DNA of 46,187 bases from Bradyrhizobiaceae bacterium (GCA_947479905.1 CANKBJ010000009.1:1-46187), one strand, 5' to 3'; shown: positions 27,475-36,371, counted from the first letter of the stretch. Made by a program: numbers and translations. Notes: generated by a model from the sequence alone, not told the origin.

Positions 27475-28986
27475 ATGTCCGACCGCCCCACCATCTTCGC
27501 CCTCTCCTCCGGCCGGCCGCCGGTGGCGATTGCCGTCATCCGCATTTCCGGGCCGCGCGCGGGCGATGCGCTGACCGCGCTCGGCGTCAAGATCCCTGAG
27601 CCGCGAAAAGCCGGGCTCGCCCGTATCCGCGATTCCCGCACGGGCGAAATCATCGACGAAGCGCTGGTGCTGTGGTTTCCGGCGCCGCACAGCGAGACCG
27701 GCGAGGACGTCGCCGAGTTGCAGGCGCATGGCGGCCGCGCGGTGATCGCGGCGATTCTCGATGCGCTGGCGCGGATCGACGGCCTGCGCATGGCGGAGGC
27801 CGGTGAGTTCACCCGGCGCGGTTTCGAGAACGGCAAGCTCGATCTCACCGCCGTCGAAGGCCTGGCCGATCTGGTCGGCGCCGAAACCGAAGGCCAGCGC
27901 CGCCAGGCGTTCCGCCAGATGAAGGGCCTGCTCGGCAACCGCGCCGAGACCTGGCGCCAAAGGTTGATCCAGGCGCTGGCTTTGGTCGAGGCGCGTATCG
28001 ATTTTTCCGATGAAGCCGATGTGCCGGAGGAACTGGTCGCGCCGGCTTTGAAAATCTCCCGCGAGCTGAAGGACGAGATCGCCGCGGCGCTGGCCGATGG
28101 CCGCCGCGGCGAGCGCCTGCGCGAAGGTCTGGTGGTGGCGATCGCCGGGCCGCCTAACGCCGGCAAGTCGACGCTGCTCAATCGCCTAGCCCGGCGAGAA
28201 GTGGCGATCGTGTCGCCTTATGCCGGCACGACGCGCGACATCATCGAGGTGCATCTCGATCTCGGCGGTCTGCCGGTGACCTTGCTCGATACGGCGGGCA
28301 TCCGCGAGACGTCCGATCCGGTAGAGCTGGAAGGCGTGCGGCGCGCGCGTGAGCGAGCGGCGGCGGCCGATCTGGTTCTGTGGGTGGTCGATGCGAGCGC
28401 GCCGGGGCCGGATGGTGAGCCGGATGGCACGCGCGCGACGCGGCCTTGGCGCGTGCTGAATAAAATAGATTTGCTGGAACAAGGGGTTACAAAGAATAGC
28501 GCGAAATCTATAACTATCGATAAGAATGAACACGGATTGCCATCTACTAAGCTTCTGTTAAGTGATGTGAATTTCGGGTCAACGGAAAGAAATGAACAGA
28601 AAGCCGAACCCGGAATCGGCATGAAAGACCCCCTCGAACAGACCGACCCACTAAGAAAAGAATCAAGAATCATTTATTACGAACATGAGTTCGCTGTTTC
28701 ACTTTACACTGGGCAAGGGCTTGACGTTCTGCTGGCTCAACTGGAGCGCTTTGCAAGCACATTTCTGGCGGGCGCCGAGCAATCGCTGGTAACGCGGACC
28801 CGGCATCGCGAAGCGCTTGATGGGTGTCTGAGTGCGCTTCAGCGGGCGGAGGCTTTAGTGGGAGCCGAGGATTTGCTGGCTGAGGAACTTCGGTCTGCCG
28901 CGCAGGCGCTTGGCCGGCTCACCGGCCGGGTTGATGTTGAGGATGTTTTGGACGTCATTTTCCGGGATTTCTGCATCGGTAAATAG
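27475..28986 (+). CDS. mnmE: tRNA modification GTPase MnmE (with unusual insertion)
   Basis: MnmE with MnmG places the carboxymethylaminomethyl group on wobble uridine 34 of tRNAs. The protein has the folate-binding N-terminal domain ([22 protein letters not shown]), the P-loop GPPNAGKS (225-232), AGTTRD, DTAGIRE, NKID (329-332) and the essential C-terminal FCIGK. It is 503 residues rather than about 430-460: between NKIDL and [10 protein letters not shown] there are about 72 residues instead of roughly 10-15, coded by AT-rich DNA (about 28474-28689). The G5 motif reads VSLYTG, not the usual SA. It may still be active, since all other motifs are intact. Confidence 0.95.
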   Translation: MSDRPTIFALSSGRPPVAIAVIRISGPRAGDALTALGVKIPEPRKAGLARIRDSRTGEIIDEALVLWFPAPHSETGEDVAELQAHGGRAVIAAILDALARIDGLRMAEAGEFTRRGFENGKLDLTAVEGLADLVGAETEGQRRQAFRQMKGLLGNRAETWRQRLIQALALVEARIDFSDEADVPEELVAPALKISRELKDEIAAALADGRRGERLREGLVVAIAGPPNAGKSTLLNRLARREVAIVSPYAGTTRDIIEVHLDLGGLPVTLLDTAGIRETSDPVELEGVRRARERAAAADLVLWVVDASAPGPDGEPDGTRATRPWRVLNKIDLLEQGVTKNSAKSITIDKNEHGLPSTKLLLSDVNFGSTERNEQKAEPGIGMKDPLEQTDPLRKESRIIYYEHEFAVSLYTGQGLDVLLAQLERFASTFLAGAEQSLVTRTRHREALDGCLSALQRAEALVGAEDLLAEELRSAAQALGRLTGRVDVEDVLDVIFRDFCIGK

Positions 28987-29010
28987 GTGTTTTTGACGCG
29001 AACGGCGGCT

Positions 29011-29026
29011 TGTTTCACGTGAAACA
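29011..29026. promoter_or_regulatory. parS: parS site 1 (perfect 16-bp palindrome)
   Basis: TGTTTCACGTGAAACA, 29011-29026, is the universal ParB-binding parS palindrome. It lies between mnmE and mnmG, 3.7 kb upstream of parB, and should load ParB clamps for origin segregation. Confidence 0.95.
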
Positions 29027-29083
29027 TTTGCGACGCCCGGAATTTTGACCCTCGCGGCTTCCTCCGCTACAAAGCCGCTTCCA

Positions 29084-30970
29084 ATGGCAAGTAATTCAAA
29101 CCAGTTCGACGTTGTCGTAATCGGCGGCGGCCATGCCGGCTGCGAGGCCGCGGCCGCTGCTGCGCGGATGGGCGCGCGTACGGCGCTGGTCACGCATCGG
29201 TTCGCGACGGTCGGCGCCATGTCTTGCAATCCGGCCATTGGCGGGCTCGGCAAGGGCCATCTGGTTCGTGAAATCGACGCGCTCGACGGCCTGATGGGTC
29301 GCGTGGCCGATAAAGGCGGCATCCAGTTCCGGGTTCTCAACCGCCGCAAGGGCCCTGCTGTGCGCGGTCCGCGCGCCCAGGCGGATCGCAAGCTCTATGC
29401 CCAGGCCATGCAGGCCGAAATCAGCGCGATTCCGAACCTGACCGTGATCGAGGCAGAGGCGGACGATCTTTTGCTCGCCAATGGCCGCGTCTGTGGCCTC
29501 AAGCTGGCCGACGGCCGTGACATCGGCTGCGCCTCGGTGGTTCTGACCACCGGTACATTCCTGCGTGGCCTCATCCATATCGGCGAAACGCAGATTCCGG
29601 CCGGCCGCGTCGGCGAAGCACCGGCGATGGGTCTGTCCGCGACCCTTGAGCGCTACGGCTTTACGCTTGGCCGCCTCAAGACCGGCACGCCACCGCGCCT
29701 CGACGGCACGACCATCGATTGGAAGAGTTTGGAGATGCAGCCCGGCGACGACGTCCCGGAGCCCTTTTCGATGCTCACTGCGAAAATCACCACGCCGCAG
29801 ATCGAATGCGGCATTACCCGCACGATTTCGGCGACGCATGAGATCATCCGCGCCAACGTCCATCGTTCGCCGATGTATTCAGGCCAGATCGCTTCGACCG
29901 GGCCGCGCTATTGCCCCTCGATCGAGGACAAGATCGTCAAATTCGGCGAGCGCGACGGCCACCAGATCTTCCTGGAGCCGGAAGGTCTCGACGATACGAC
30001 CGTCTATCCGAACGGCATCTCGACATCACTGCCGGAAGAGGTCCAGCACGCCATCGTCGCGACCATTCCAGGGCTGGAAAAGGCCAGGTTCGTGCGGCCC
30101 GGCTATGCCATCGAATACGATTACGTCGATCCGCGCGAACTGGAGCCGACCCTTCAAACCAAGCGGCTGCCGGGGTTGTTCCTGGCCGGCCAGATCAACG
30201 GTACGACGGGCTATGAAGAAGCTGCGGCGCAGGGACTTCTGGCTGGTCTAAATGCAGCGGCGGTGGCCTCCGGCAGTGCGCCGATCATGTTCGACCGGGC
30301 TCAATCCTATATCGGTGTGATGATCGACGATCTCACGACTCGTGGCGTCAATGAGCCCTATCGGATGTTCACATCGCGCGCCGAATATCGGCTGCATCTG
30401 CGCGCCGACAATGCCGACCAGCGTTTGACCGACAAAGGCATCGCCATTGGTTGCGTTGGCAGCGAAAGGGCCTCCCAGTACGGCACAAAATCAATCGCCC
30501 TGAAGGACGCCCGTAGCTTTGCGAATTCGGTCTCGCTATCTCCGAAGGAAGCCGAGGTCCACGGTCTGACGCTCAACAAGGACGGCCAGCGCCGGACGGC
30601 GTTTGAGCTATTGTCGTATCCGCATATCGGCATCGCCGATCTGGCCAAATTCTGGCCGCAGCTCGGCGCGCTTCCAACGAAAATAGCCGAACAACTCGAG
30701 ACCGACGCCAAATACGATGTCTATCTCGCCCGTCAGGCCGCCGATATCGCCGCCTATCGTCGGGACGAGAGCTTCATCCTACCGGCCGATATCGATTACG
30801 CGACTTTGCCCGGCCTCTCGAACGAGGCCAGGCAAAAACTGAACGCCAGCCGGCCGCGGACGATCGGCCATGCGGCCAAGATCAACGGCGTGACGCCGGC
30901 GGCGCTGACTTTGCTGGTGGCCTATGTGAAGCGCGGCCGCGGCAAGCGGCCCGCGACGAAAAGCGCGTGA
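29084..30970 (+). CDS. mnmG: tRNA uridine-5-carboxymethylaminomethyl modification enzyme, FAD-binding subunit
   Basis: MnmG (GidA) is the FAD protein that works with MnmE on tRNA wobble uridines. The 628-residue protein starts at ATG 29084; FAD-binding [10 protein letters not shown] (14-23), the [19 protein letters not shown] segment with its conserved Cys, GTPPRLDG, and the C-terminal helical domain that contacts tRNA and MnmE. The open frame extends 13 codons upstream from a TTG (29045) but the ATG start fits the family. The stop overlaps the rsmG start (GTGA). Confidence 0.98.
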   Translation: MASNSNQFDVVVIGGGHAGCEAAAAAARMGARTALVTHRFATVGAMSCNPAIGGLGKGHLVREIDALDGLMGRVADKGGIQFRVLNRRKGPAVRGPRAQADRKLYAQAMQAEISAIPNLTVIEAEADDLLLANGRVCGLKLADGRDIGCASVVLTTGTFLRGLIHIGETQIPAGRVGEAPAMGLSATLERYGFTLGRLKTGTPPRLDGTTIDWKSLEMQPGDDVPEPFSMLTAKITTPQIECGITRTISATHEIIRANVHRSPMYSGQIASTGPRYCPSIEDKIVKFGERDGHQIFLEPEGLDDTTVYPNGISTSLPEEVQHAIVATIPGLEKARFVRPGYAIEYDYVDPRELEPTLQTKRLPGLFLAGQINGTTGYEEAAAQGLLAGLNAAAVASGSAPIMFDRAQSYIGVMIDDLTTRGVNEPYRMFTSRAEYRLHLRADNADQRLTDKGIAIGCVGSERASQYGTKSIALKDARSFANSVSLSPKEAEVHGLTLNKDGQRRTAFELLSYPHIGIADLAKFWPQLGALPTKIAEQLETDAKYDVYLARQAADIAAYRRDESFILPADIDYATLPGLSNEARQKLNASRPRTIGHAAKINGVTPAALTLLVAYVKRGRGKRPATKSA

Positions 30971-31623
30971 GCAAAGCCGGCCAGGGGCTCGATCTCGCCG
31001 CCGATAAGGCGCGCGCCTTCAAGATCACGCCTGTTTCACGTGAAACGAAGCGGCGTCTTGAGCTCTATGTCGACCTGTTGCTGCAGTGGCAACAAAAAAC
31101 CAACCTGATCGCGCCATCGACAATCCCGACGATCTGGACCCGGCACGTTGCCGATTCGCTTCAACTGCTCGATCTGGCGCCGGATGCGCGGGTCTGGGTT
31201 GACTTTGGCTCCGGCGGCGGATTTCCCGCCATCCCGATCGCCTGCGCGCTCGCGGAGAAGCCCGACGCTATCGTCCATCTCATTGAAAGTAATGGCAAAA
31301 AAGCAGCTTTCTTGCGCGAGGCCATCCGCATCACCGGCGTGCCTGCGCAAGTCCATATGGACCGGGTCGAAAAATATACATTGAGCCCTGTGAACAGCGT
31401 GGACGTTGTCTCCGCGCGGGCGTTGGCCCCATTGAAAGTCCTGTGCGATCAGGCGTTTGCTCTGATCAAGCGGGGGGCCATTGGCCTATTCCCGAAAGGA
31501 CTAGATGTAGCGGCAGAATTGACCGAAGCCGCTAAATATTGGAATATCAACGCTACGACCGTGGCAAGCAAGACGAGTCCCGACGGCTGCATCGTCATCG
31601 TCCGGGGACTTGAACCGAAATAG
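30967..31623 (+). CDS. rsmG: 16S rRNA (guanine-527-N7)-methyltransferase
   Basis: RsmG (GidB) methylates G527 of 16S rRNA with S-adenosylmethionine. The 218-residue Rossmann-fold protein has the [22 protein letters not shown] segment and the SAM motif [15 protein letters not shown] (about 78-92), then [15 protein letters not shown] and [10 protein letters not shown]. It begins with GTG overlapping the mnmG stop (GTGA), indicating translational coupling. The second parS lies inside this gene. Confidence 0.97.
   Translation: MSKAGQGLDLAADKARAFKITPVSRETKRRLELYVDLLLQWQQKTNLIAPSTIPTIWTRHVADSLQLLDLAPDARVWVDFGSGGGFPAIPIACALAEKPDAIVHLIESNGKKAAFLREAIRITGVPAQVHMDRVEKYTLSPVNSVDVVSARALAPLKVLCDQAFALIKRGAIGLFPKGLDVAAELTEAAKYWNINATTVASKTSPDGCIVIVRGLEPK
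31032..31047. promoter_or_regulatory. parS: parS site 2, inside rsmG
   Basis: TGTTTCACGTGAAACG (31032-31047) matches the 16-bp parS consensus at 15 of 16 positions. It is embedded in the rsmG coding sequence where it encodes residues VSRET near codon 25, 2.0 kb from site 1 and 1.7 kb upstream of parB. Confidence 0.93.
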
Positions 31624-31650
31624 TGCGCGGCAAAAACGGAAACTAGGCCA

Positions 31651-32544
31651 ATGAACGACACACCCACTCTCCCGCCGAGCGGCCCCGGATATGGCGCCGA
31701 GTCGCAAGTCATCCCCTTCGGCAAACCCGCGCTATCTTCCGATGGCGGACGCCCGCGCGTCCTGGCCATTGCCAACCAGAAGGGCGGGGTCGGCAAGACC
31801 ACCACAGCGATCAATCTTGGCACCGCGCTTGCCGCCATCGGCGAGCACGTCCTGATCGTCGACCTCGATCCGCAGGGCAATGCATCGACCGGCCTCGGCA
31901 TCGAGCGGAAGGCGCGCCGGACGTCGACCTATGACGTGATGACCGGCCAGGCGCCGATGCGCGACGCGGTTATTCCAACCGGCGTGCCGCAGCTCCACAT
32001 CGCGCCCTCGACCATGGACCTGTCCGGCCTCGAGCTTGAAATCGGCCAGCAGAAGGATCGTGCTTTCCGCCTGCGCGTCGCGCTCGGCGACATCAACAAG
32101 GGTACGCCCGCCTTCCATTTCACCTACGTGCTGGTCGATTGCCCGCCGTCGCTCAACCTGATCACGGTGAACGCGATGGCCGCCGCCGACTCGATTCTGG
32201 TGCCGCTGCAATGCGAGTTCTTCGCGCTCGAAGGCCTGTCGCAATTGCTCAAGACTGTCGAGGAAGTGAAGAAGACGCTCAATCCGACTCTGTCGATCCA
32301 CGGCATCGTGCTGACCATGTACGACTCGCGCAACAACCTCTCCAACCAGGTCGTCGCCGATGTGCGCCAGTTCATGGGGACGAAGGTTTACGACACGATG
32401 ATCCCGCGCAACGTCCGCATTTCCGAAGCGCCGTCCTACGGCAAGCCGGTGCTGGTCTATGATTTAAAATGCGTCGGCAGCGAAGCTTACTTGCGGCTTG
32501 CCACCGAGATCATCCAGCGCGAGCGGGCGTTGCAGGCGGGATAG
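31651..32544 (+). CDS. parA: Chromosome partitioning ATPase ParA
   Basis: ParA binds ATP, coats the nucleoid and moves ParB-parS complexes apart. The 297-residue protein has the deviant Walker A KGGVGKTT (44-51) with the signature lysine K44, Walker A' VDLDPQGN, Walker B VLVDCPPSLN and the DNA-binding C-terminal half. The N-terminal 35 residues are an unconserved extension. It follows rsmG by 27 bases and is likely cotranscribed from mnmE. Confidence 0.97.
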   Translation: MNDTPTLPPSGPGYGAESQVIPFGKPALSSDGGRPRVLAIANQKGGVGKTTTAINLGTALAAIGEHVLIVDLDPQGNASTGLGIERKARRTSTYDVMTGQAPMRDAVIPTGVPQLHIAPSTMDLSGLELEIGQQKDRAFRLRVALGDINKGTPAFHFTYVLVDCPPSLNLITVNAMAAADSILVPLQCEFFALEGLSQLLKTVEEVKKTLNPTLSIHGIVLTMYDSRNNLSNQVVADVRQFMGTKVYDTMIPRNVRISEAPSYGKPVLVYDLKCVGSEAYLRLATEIIQRERALQAG

Positions 32545-32548
32545 CCCT

Positions 32549-32678
32549 TTATCCCTCCCCTGCAAGGGGAGGACCGATCCGAACGCAGTGAGGATCGGGG
32601 TGGGGTTAAGTCTAATCGAGAGCAAAACCCATCCGCCTCGCTTACGCTCGCCACCCTCCCCTTGCAGGGGAGGGATAA
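32549..32678. repeat. 130-bp inverted-repeat element between parA and parB
   Basis: The arms at 32549-32572 and 32655-32678 are perfectly complementary over 24 bases (TTATCCCTCCCC... / ...GGGGAGGGATAA), enclosing 82 bases with inner hairpins (GATCCGAACGCAGTGAGGATC). Such CCTCCCC elements are dispersed in rhizobial genomes. It would form a very stable hairpin in the parA-parB transcript. Confidence 0.9.
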
Positions 32679-32748
32679 ACAAGAAAAGCAACGACACTAT
32701 TTTATTTTCAAGAGGCTATGCGTGACCAGAGTTTCGGGAGCTGCGGCG

Positions 32749-33639
32749 ATGGCGGATCATTCACGATTGGGACGCGGCCTGGCCTCACTGATGGGTGAGG
32801 TCGCCGAGGAATCGCCGTCGACCGACACCGCGCGCAAGCCGCGCAAGGCGCCGATCGAAAATCTCGTCGCCAATCCGCGCAACCCGCGCCGCAGCTTCAC
32901 CGAAGCCGAACTCGAGGAACTGACCGAATCGATCAAAGAGCGCGGCATCATTCAGCCGATCGTGGTGCGCCAGCTCGCCAATGAAAAGAACTTCGAGATC
33001 ATCGCCGGCGAAAGGCGATGGCGCGCGGCGCAGCGCGCCGGTCTGCACGAAGTGCCGATCGCTATTGTCGACGCCACCGATATCCAGTCGCTTGAATTCG
33101 CCATCATTGAAAACGTCCAGCGCGCAGATCTCAATCCGATCGAGGAAGCCGCCGGCTATGTCGCGCTGATGGAGCAGTGCAATCATACGCAGGAACAAGT
33201 GGCGCAGATCGTCGGCAAGAGCCGGCCTTATGTGGCCAATCTGGTGCGGCTCTTGAAATTGCCCGAGCCGGTCAAGAAACTGGTGCGCGACGGCAAACTG
33301 TCGGCCGGTCATGCGCGGCTGCTCATCGGCCACATCAACGCGCAAATTCTCGCCGAGATGGCGATCGACGAGGGCTACAGCGTACGCCAGCTCGAGGAGT
33401 GGGTGCGCGAGGATAACGCGAAGCCCGGCGACGCGACCATGGACCAGCAACTGAAAAAGGATCGCGCCAAAATGGCGCCGGCAAAGGACGCCGATACCCG
33501 CGCGCTGGAGAAGCGGCTGTCCGATGCGCTTGGTCTTGCCGTCAGCGTCGACCACAAAGGCGAGAGCGGCACGCTGCACATCAAGTACAAGGATCTCGAT
33601 CAACTCGATGCGGTGTTGCACAAGCTCGAGCGGAATTGA
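32749..33639 (+). CDS. parB: Chromosome partitioning protein ParB
   Basis: ParB is a CTP-dependent DNA clamp loaded at parS. The 296-residue protein has the N-terminal LGRGLASLMGE peptide that stimulates ParA, the CTP-binding box GERRWR (87-92) with ENVQRADLNPIEEA, an HTH that reads parS (about 140-175; TQEQVAQIVGKSRPYVANLVRLL), and a C-terminal dimerisation domain. I start at ATG 32749, with GGGAG upstream; a GTG at 32722 is also in frame. It is separated from parA by the 130-bp repeat, so it may have its own promoter. Confidence 0.97.
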   Translation: MADHSRLGRGLASLMGEVAEESPSTDTARKPRKAPIENLVANPRNPRRSFTEAELEELTESIKERGIIQPIVVRQLANEKNFEIIAGERRWRAAQRAGLHEVPIAIVDATDIQSLEFAIIENVQRADLNPIEEAAGYVALMEQCNHTQEQVAQIVGKSRPYVANLVRLLKLPEPVKKLVRDGKLSAGHARLLIGHINAQILAEMAIDEGYSVRQLEEWVREDNAKPGDATMDQQLKKDRAKMAPAKDADTRALEKRLSDALGLAVSVDHKGESGTLHIKYKDLDQLDAVLHKLERN

Positions 33640-33653
33640 TTCAGTACATTTCT

Positions 33654-33773
33654 GTAGGGTGGGCTAAGGCGCACCCGGATCGGCGCTTTGCGCCGTCCGG
33701 GCACAGGCTCCGCGCCGAGCCCACCAAAATAATCGAATTTGTCGGCGGGCTCACTTCGCTTAGCCCACCCTAC
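33654..33773. repeat. 120-bp inverted-repeat element after parB
   Basis: GTAGGGTGGGCTAAG (33654-33668) and its exact complement CTTAGCCCACCCTAC (33759-33773) flank a core with a GGATCGGCGC/GCGCCGTCC hairpin. The GTAGGGTGGGC type is a widespread MITE-like repeat in proteobacteria. It separates convergent parB and the DUF6455 gene and may act as a terminator. Confidence 0.88.
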
Positions 33774-33803
33774 AAAGCTTTATGCGCAACACGCCGCCGC
33801 CGC

Positions 33804-34250
33804 TCAATGCGCGGAGGTCTTGCCCTTGTCAGCGAACAAAGCGTCGAGCGTGAAGGCGTTCGGACAGAATTCGTGGAAGTGAGCTTTCGCCGTGCCGTCG
33901 GCCAGTTCGTGCGAACAACGACCCTTGTCGGCGCAGGTCGTGCATAGGCGCTGCAGGTCGCGCATGACCAGCGGCTCTTTGTCGCTCAGCGCCTTCGGAT
34001 CGACACCGAGCGCCGTCAACATTTTCAGCAACAGATCGGCCGAGCCCGGGCCTTTCCTCGACAGCTCCTGCAATTCGCCCGGCGATATGCCGATGTCGTT
34101 GGCGATCTGCGCGACCTCGTCGCGGTCGCAGCGGCTCAGGCCGCCACCGGCGCCGACCACATAGCGATAATTGTTCACCCAATCAGCAATCGAATTGAGC
34201 ACCATATCGATTACGGGGTAGTGCGGCTGTGTGCTGTCGCGGTTGGGCAT
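33804..34250 (-). CDS. DUF6455-type protein with cysteine cluster
   Basis: The 148-residue protein has a helical middle (CDRDEVAQIANDIGISPGELQELS) and a C-terminal Cys-rich motif, LCTTCADKGRCSHELAD followed by HFHEFCPNA, which looks like a metal or Fe-S site as in DUF6455 proteins. The ATG at 34250 is preceded by GGAGGG at a good distance; an upstream in-frame ATG is at 34262. Function unknown; redox or metal sensing is a guess from the cysteines. Confidence 0.75.
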   Translation of the reverse strand: MPNRDSTQPHYPVIDMVLNSIADWVNNYRYVVGAGGGLSRCDRDEVAQIANDIGISPGELQELSRKGPGSADLLLKMLTALGVDPKALSDKEPLVMRDLQRLCTTCADKGRCSHELADGTAKAHFHEFCPNAFTLDALFADKGKTSAH

Positions 34251-34345
34251 GGCGCCCTCCATCCGAGGAAAAATGCACAGTAATCGTGCATGCCCCGCAA
34301 CCGGCCGCCTTGCGTTAGATCAACGGCAAGACCCACATAGGTCCG

Positions 34346-34762
34346 CTATTTCTTTACAGATTTCCCGCAACTTTTGGGGGGCTTCGCCGGCGGCGGCGTC
34401 AGGAATGCCGCGCAAAGGCCTGGATCGAATTCGCGGTAATCGTTGGTGATCTCGGTGCCCTTGGCAATGTTGCGCGCGGCGATGGTGTAGCCGCCACGCA
34501 AAAAGGTATTCGGGCTGTCCGAGTGGTTGATGTAGTGATCGTTGTCGACAGTGAACAGGATTTCACCGTCGACGCGATAGGCATATTCCTTGAGATAATC
34601 GCGGGCCGGTTTGGGCAATTTGGCGAATTGCTTCGGCGAATAGCAACGATCGAAACCCTCGACGAAGCGCCAGATCTTGGTGCCCTTGGCGATGAACTCG
34701 CCGGCAAAGACGCCCAGGCCGTGGATCGGGCTTCTGTCCAGATAGGTTTTGACCAGAAGCAT
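34346..34762 (-). CDS. SET domain-containing protein
   Basis: The 138-residue protein is essentially a bare SET domain: SPIHGLGVFAGEFIAKGT (11-28), INHSDSPN (78-85) and DYREFDPG (108-115), the cofactor and catalytic motifs of protein-lysine methyltransferases. It lacks the Pre-SET region and the full Cys-rich post-SET motif, keeping only a Pro/Lys-rich tail with one Cys. Bacterial stand-alone SET proteins are sparsely studied; a lysine-rich histone-like protein is encoded 1.2 kb away (35918), which is a possible but unproven substrate. Confidence 0.85.
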   Translation of the reverse strand: MLLVKTYLDRSPIHGLGVFAGEFIAKGTKIWRFVEGFDRCYSPKQFAKLPKPARDYLKEYAYRVDGEILFTVDNDHYINHSDSPNTFLRGGYTIAARNIAKGTEITNDYREFDPGLCAAFLTPPPAKPPKSCGKSVKK

Positions 34763-34912
34763 CGTGCTGTTTTCGACCCCGCCGGCGCTTGCGGCGAATC
34801 AATCGATAACAAATCCGCCGATCACGCGGGAGAGGTAAAACGGCGCGCCGCATGGCTTTCCCCAGCCGCCCGGCGTAGGCATGGCTTTGCATAACCGAGG
34901 AGCTGAAAAGCC

Positions 34913-35056
34913 ATGCAGGTCACGCCCAAGAAGAAACAAAAGTGCAAGAACTGCGAAGGCAAGGGGCTGCTGAAGGTCGGCGACAAGAAAATGAAATGCC
35001 AGCGTTGCGGCGGCACCGGCTTCAAACCGGGTTCGGCGGCGTCGCCCGGCCGCTGA
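34913..35056 (+). CDS. Mini zinc-finger protein with two DnaJ-type CxxCxGxG motifs
   Basis: A 47-residue ORF starts at ATG 34913 after GAGGAG about 10 bases upstream. It contains CKNCEGKG (11-18) and CQRCGGTG (29-36), two copies of the CxxCxGxG repeat of the DnaJ zinc-finger domain, which together can form one zinc site. There is a lysine-rich N-terminus and a Pro/Gly/Ser tail. It has no J domain. A role in zinc binding or chaperone-like contacts is inferred from the motif only. Confidence 0.75.
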   Translation: MQVTPKKKQKCKNCEGKGLLKVGDKKMKCQRCGGTGFKPGSAASPGR

Positions 35057-35132
35057 GCCGGATCGTCCGCAAGCGGAACTTTCGGCCCCGCCGTCGGTTG
35101 GTAGGTATCACCACCATGAAAGGGCGCGATTC

Positions 35133-35387
35133 ATGTCCAGCCCCGCCGCGTGCAAGCAGGCCCGTATCCCGCCTGTGAAAGCCGATATTGTCCAGGCCAA
35201 GCCAGTTCCGAGCATGTCGCAGCTGGTGCGTGGCCTGTGGGCCAAATCCGCGCCGCTGCCGGCTGACGCGGTGATCGTTCACGACCCGGCCGCCCGCCGC
35301 CCGCACGATCTCGACGATCCATTCTTCGACCGGCGGGTGCAAAGCCGCGTCGCCGAGGTTATCGCCCAGGCCCGCCGCCAAAAATAA
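35133..35387 (+). CDS. Small hypothetical protein (84 residues)
   Basis: The ORF starts at ATG 35133 with AAAGGG 8 bases upstream and ends 20 bases before the stop of the convergent gene. The product is rich in Ala, Pro and Arg, with a C-terminal helical stretch RRVQSRVAEVIAQARRQK. Codon use fits the surrounding genes. I recognise no family. Confidence 0.55.
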   Translation: MSSPAACKQARIPPVKADIVQAKPVPSMSQLVRGLWAKSAPLPADAVIVHDPAARRPHDLDDPFFDRRVQSRVAEVIAQARRQK

Positions 35388-35406
35388 CCGGCGCTATCGT
35401 AAGACT

Positions 35407-35673
35407 TCAGGTGCCCAGCCGTCGCCGGTTGGCGCGCACCGCGCGCCGATAGGGGGCATAGGCCCTGGTCGCCGCGGTCTGAAAGCTCCCGCCGGTCGCC
35501 AAGGCGCTGAGGACGGCGCCCTGCGCCTCGGTGAAAGCGGCGACTTTCTCGGCAATCATCCGGGTCGCTTCGGTGGAGGCGTGCGGTCCGCCCTCGGCGA
35601 TCCGCATCAGCCGCATCGCGACGACACTCTGGCTGTCTGCCACGAACCGCGCCGCCTCGAACCAGGCATTCAT
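35407..35673 (-). CDS. Small helical protein, phasin-like
   Basis: The 88-residue product MNAWFEAARFVADSQSVVAMR... is alpha-helical throughout and ends in YRRAVRANRRRLG, a pattern seen in small Bradyrhizobiaceae proteins resembling phasins (surface proteins of polyester granules). The ATG at 35673 has a weak ribosome site; a TTG four codons upstream with AAGGAA is an alternative, and the frame continues to 35793. No PHA gene is nearby, so phasin function is only suggested. Confidence 0.6.
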   Translation of the reverse strand: MNAWFEAARFVADSQSVVAMRLMRIAEGGPHASTEATRMIAEKVAAFTEAQGAVLSALATGGSFQTAATRAYAPYRRAVRANRRRLGT

Positions 35674-35767
35674 GATGTTGACCAAGCGGCGTTCCTTAAT
35701 TGACGGGCAGGAATTGACGGACAAGAGCCGAAACAATAACGCACCAGCGATGGCCGTGTTCCCGCTA

Positions 35768-35908
35768 GAGCCTTTCCGGCTTGATGGAATCAAAGACGGG
35801 GCTCCAGCGGTTTGTTTTGACGCGTTTTCTTGACGCGAACCGGCCGTCGCCGGCTGAAGCCGGCTATGGCCGGCGAAGGCCGGTATCCACTTCGCTCGAA
35901 AACGCTCT
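35768..35908. repeat. Dispersed intergenic repeat, copy 2 with extra palindrome
   Basis: This copy of the 13252-13353 repeat carries an additional GC-rich palindromic stretch (about 35841-35882, CCGTCGCCGGCTGAAGCCGG...GGCCGGCGAAGGCCGG) between GCGAACCGG and CACTTCGCTCGAAAACGCTCT. It lies between the phasin-like and histone-like genes. Confidence 0.8.
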
Positions 35909-35917
35909 CGTGCCGGT

Positions 35918-36208
35918 CTATTCGGATTCAGATGTGCCAGGCCGCTCGAGCTTGTCGCGCAGTGTGCCGGTGCCTTTTACGGTATCGACAACCGCATGAT
36001 AAGCGCCGGAAATCCGCTCGCCGAGACCCGGTGACGCGGCTTTGACCTTGCGCTTGGTCCTCGATTTGGCCCTTGGCTTAACCTTTGGCTTGGTCTTCGC
36101 CTTGGATTTGCGCGCAAGTTTCGAAGTCTTAGCCCGCTTCGCAGCGCCCTTCTTGCCGGACTTTTTAGCTGCCTTCTTGACTGCTTTCTTGCGGGTCTTT
36201 TTTGCCAT
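35918..36208 (-). CDS. Lysine-rich histone H1-like DNA-binding protein
   Basis: The 96-residue product starts MAKKTRKKAVKKAAKKSGKK and is dominated by Lys/Ala/Pro up to about residue 62, like eukaryotic H1 tails and bacterial AlgP/HU tails, followed by a less basic C-terminus (GLGERISGAYHAVVDTVKGTGTLRDKL). AAGGAG lies 6 bases before the ATG at 36208. Such proteins usually compact or bridge DNA; the tail is also a plausible lysine-methylation substrate for the SET protein nearby. Confidence 0.8.
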   Translation of the reverse strand: MAKKTRKKAVKKAAKKSGKKGAAKRAKTSKLARKSKAKTKPKVKPRAKSRTKRKVKAASPGLGERISGAYHAVVDTVKGTGTLRDKLERPGTSESE

Positions 36209-36293
36209 CGCTTGCTCCTTATGCACAACCGTGCGGGCGAGACTAGGCGGTGCTGCGCCATTGCGCCAGAGGCGTACCGGTGCAATCAACGCG

Positions 36294-36371
36294 CTAGTGG
36301 AGCGGATTTGACGTTCGCTACCCATTTGCCGCGTCTATCTTATGCGAACGTCAAATCCAAAGCTCCACTAG
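36294..36371. repeat. 78-bp imperfect palindrome
   Basis: CTAGTGGAGC-GGATTTGACGTTCGC (36294-36318) is repeated in inverted form at 36344-36371 with one 3-base insertion in the right arm (GCGAACGTCAAATCC-AAA-GCTCCACTAG). It is joined directly to the 31-bp repeat at 36376-36406, and both carry CTAGTGG/CCACTAG ends. Confidence 0.88.

Noticed and set aside
28474-28689. MnmE insertion as a pair of compensating frameshifts
   Set aside because: The extra DNA is about 180 bases longer than the normal loop and differs in composition, so a shift of frame cannot account for it.
35918-36325. Longer form of the lysine-rich protein starting at 36325
   Set aside because: The ATG at 36208 has a perfect AAGGAG site and begins the lysine-rich pattern; the upstream extension overlaps the palindromic repeat.
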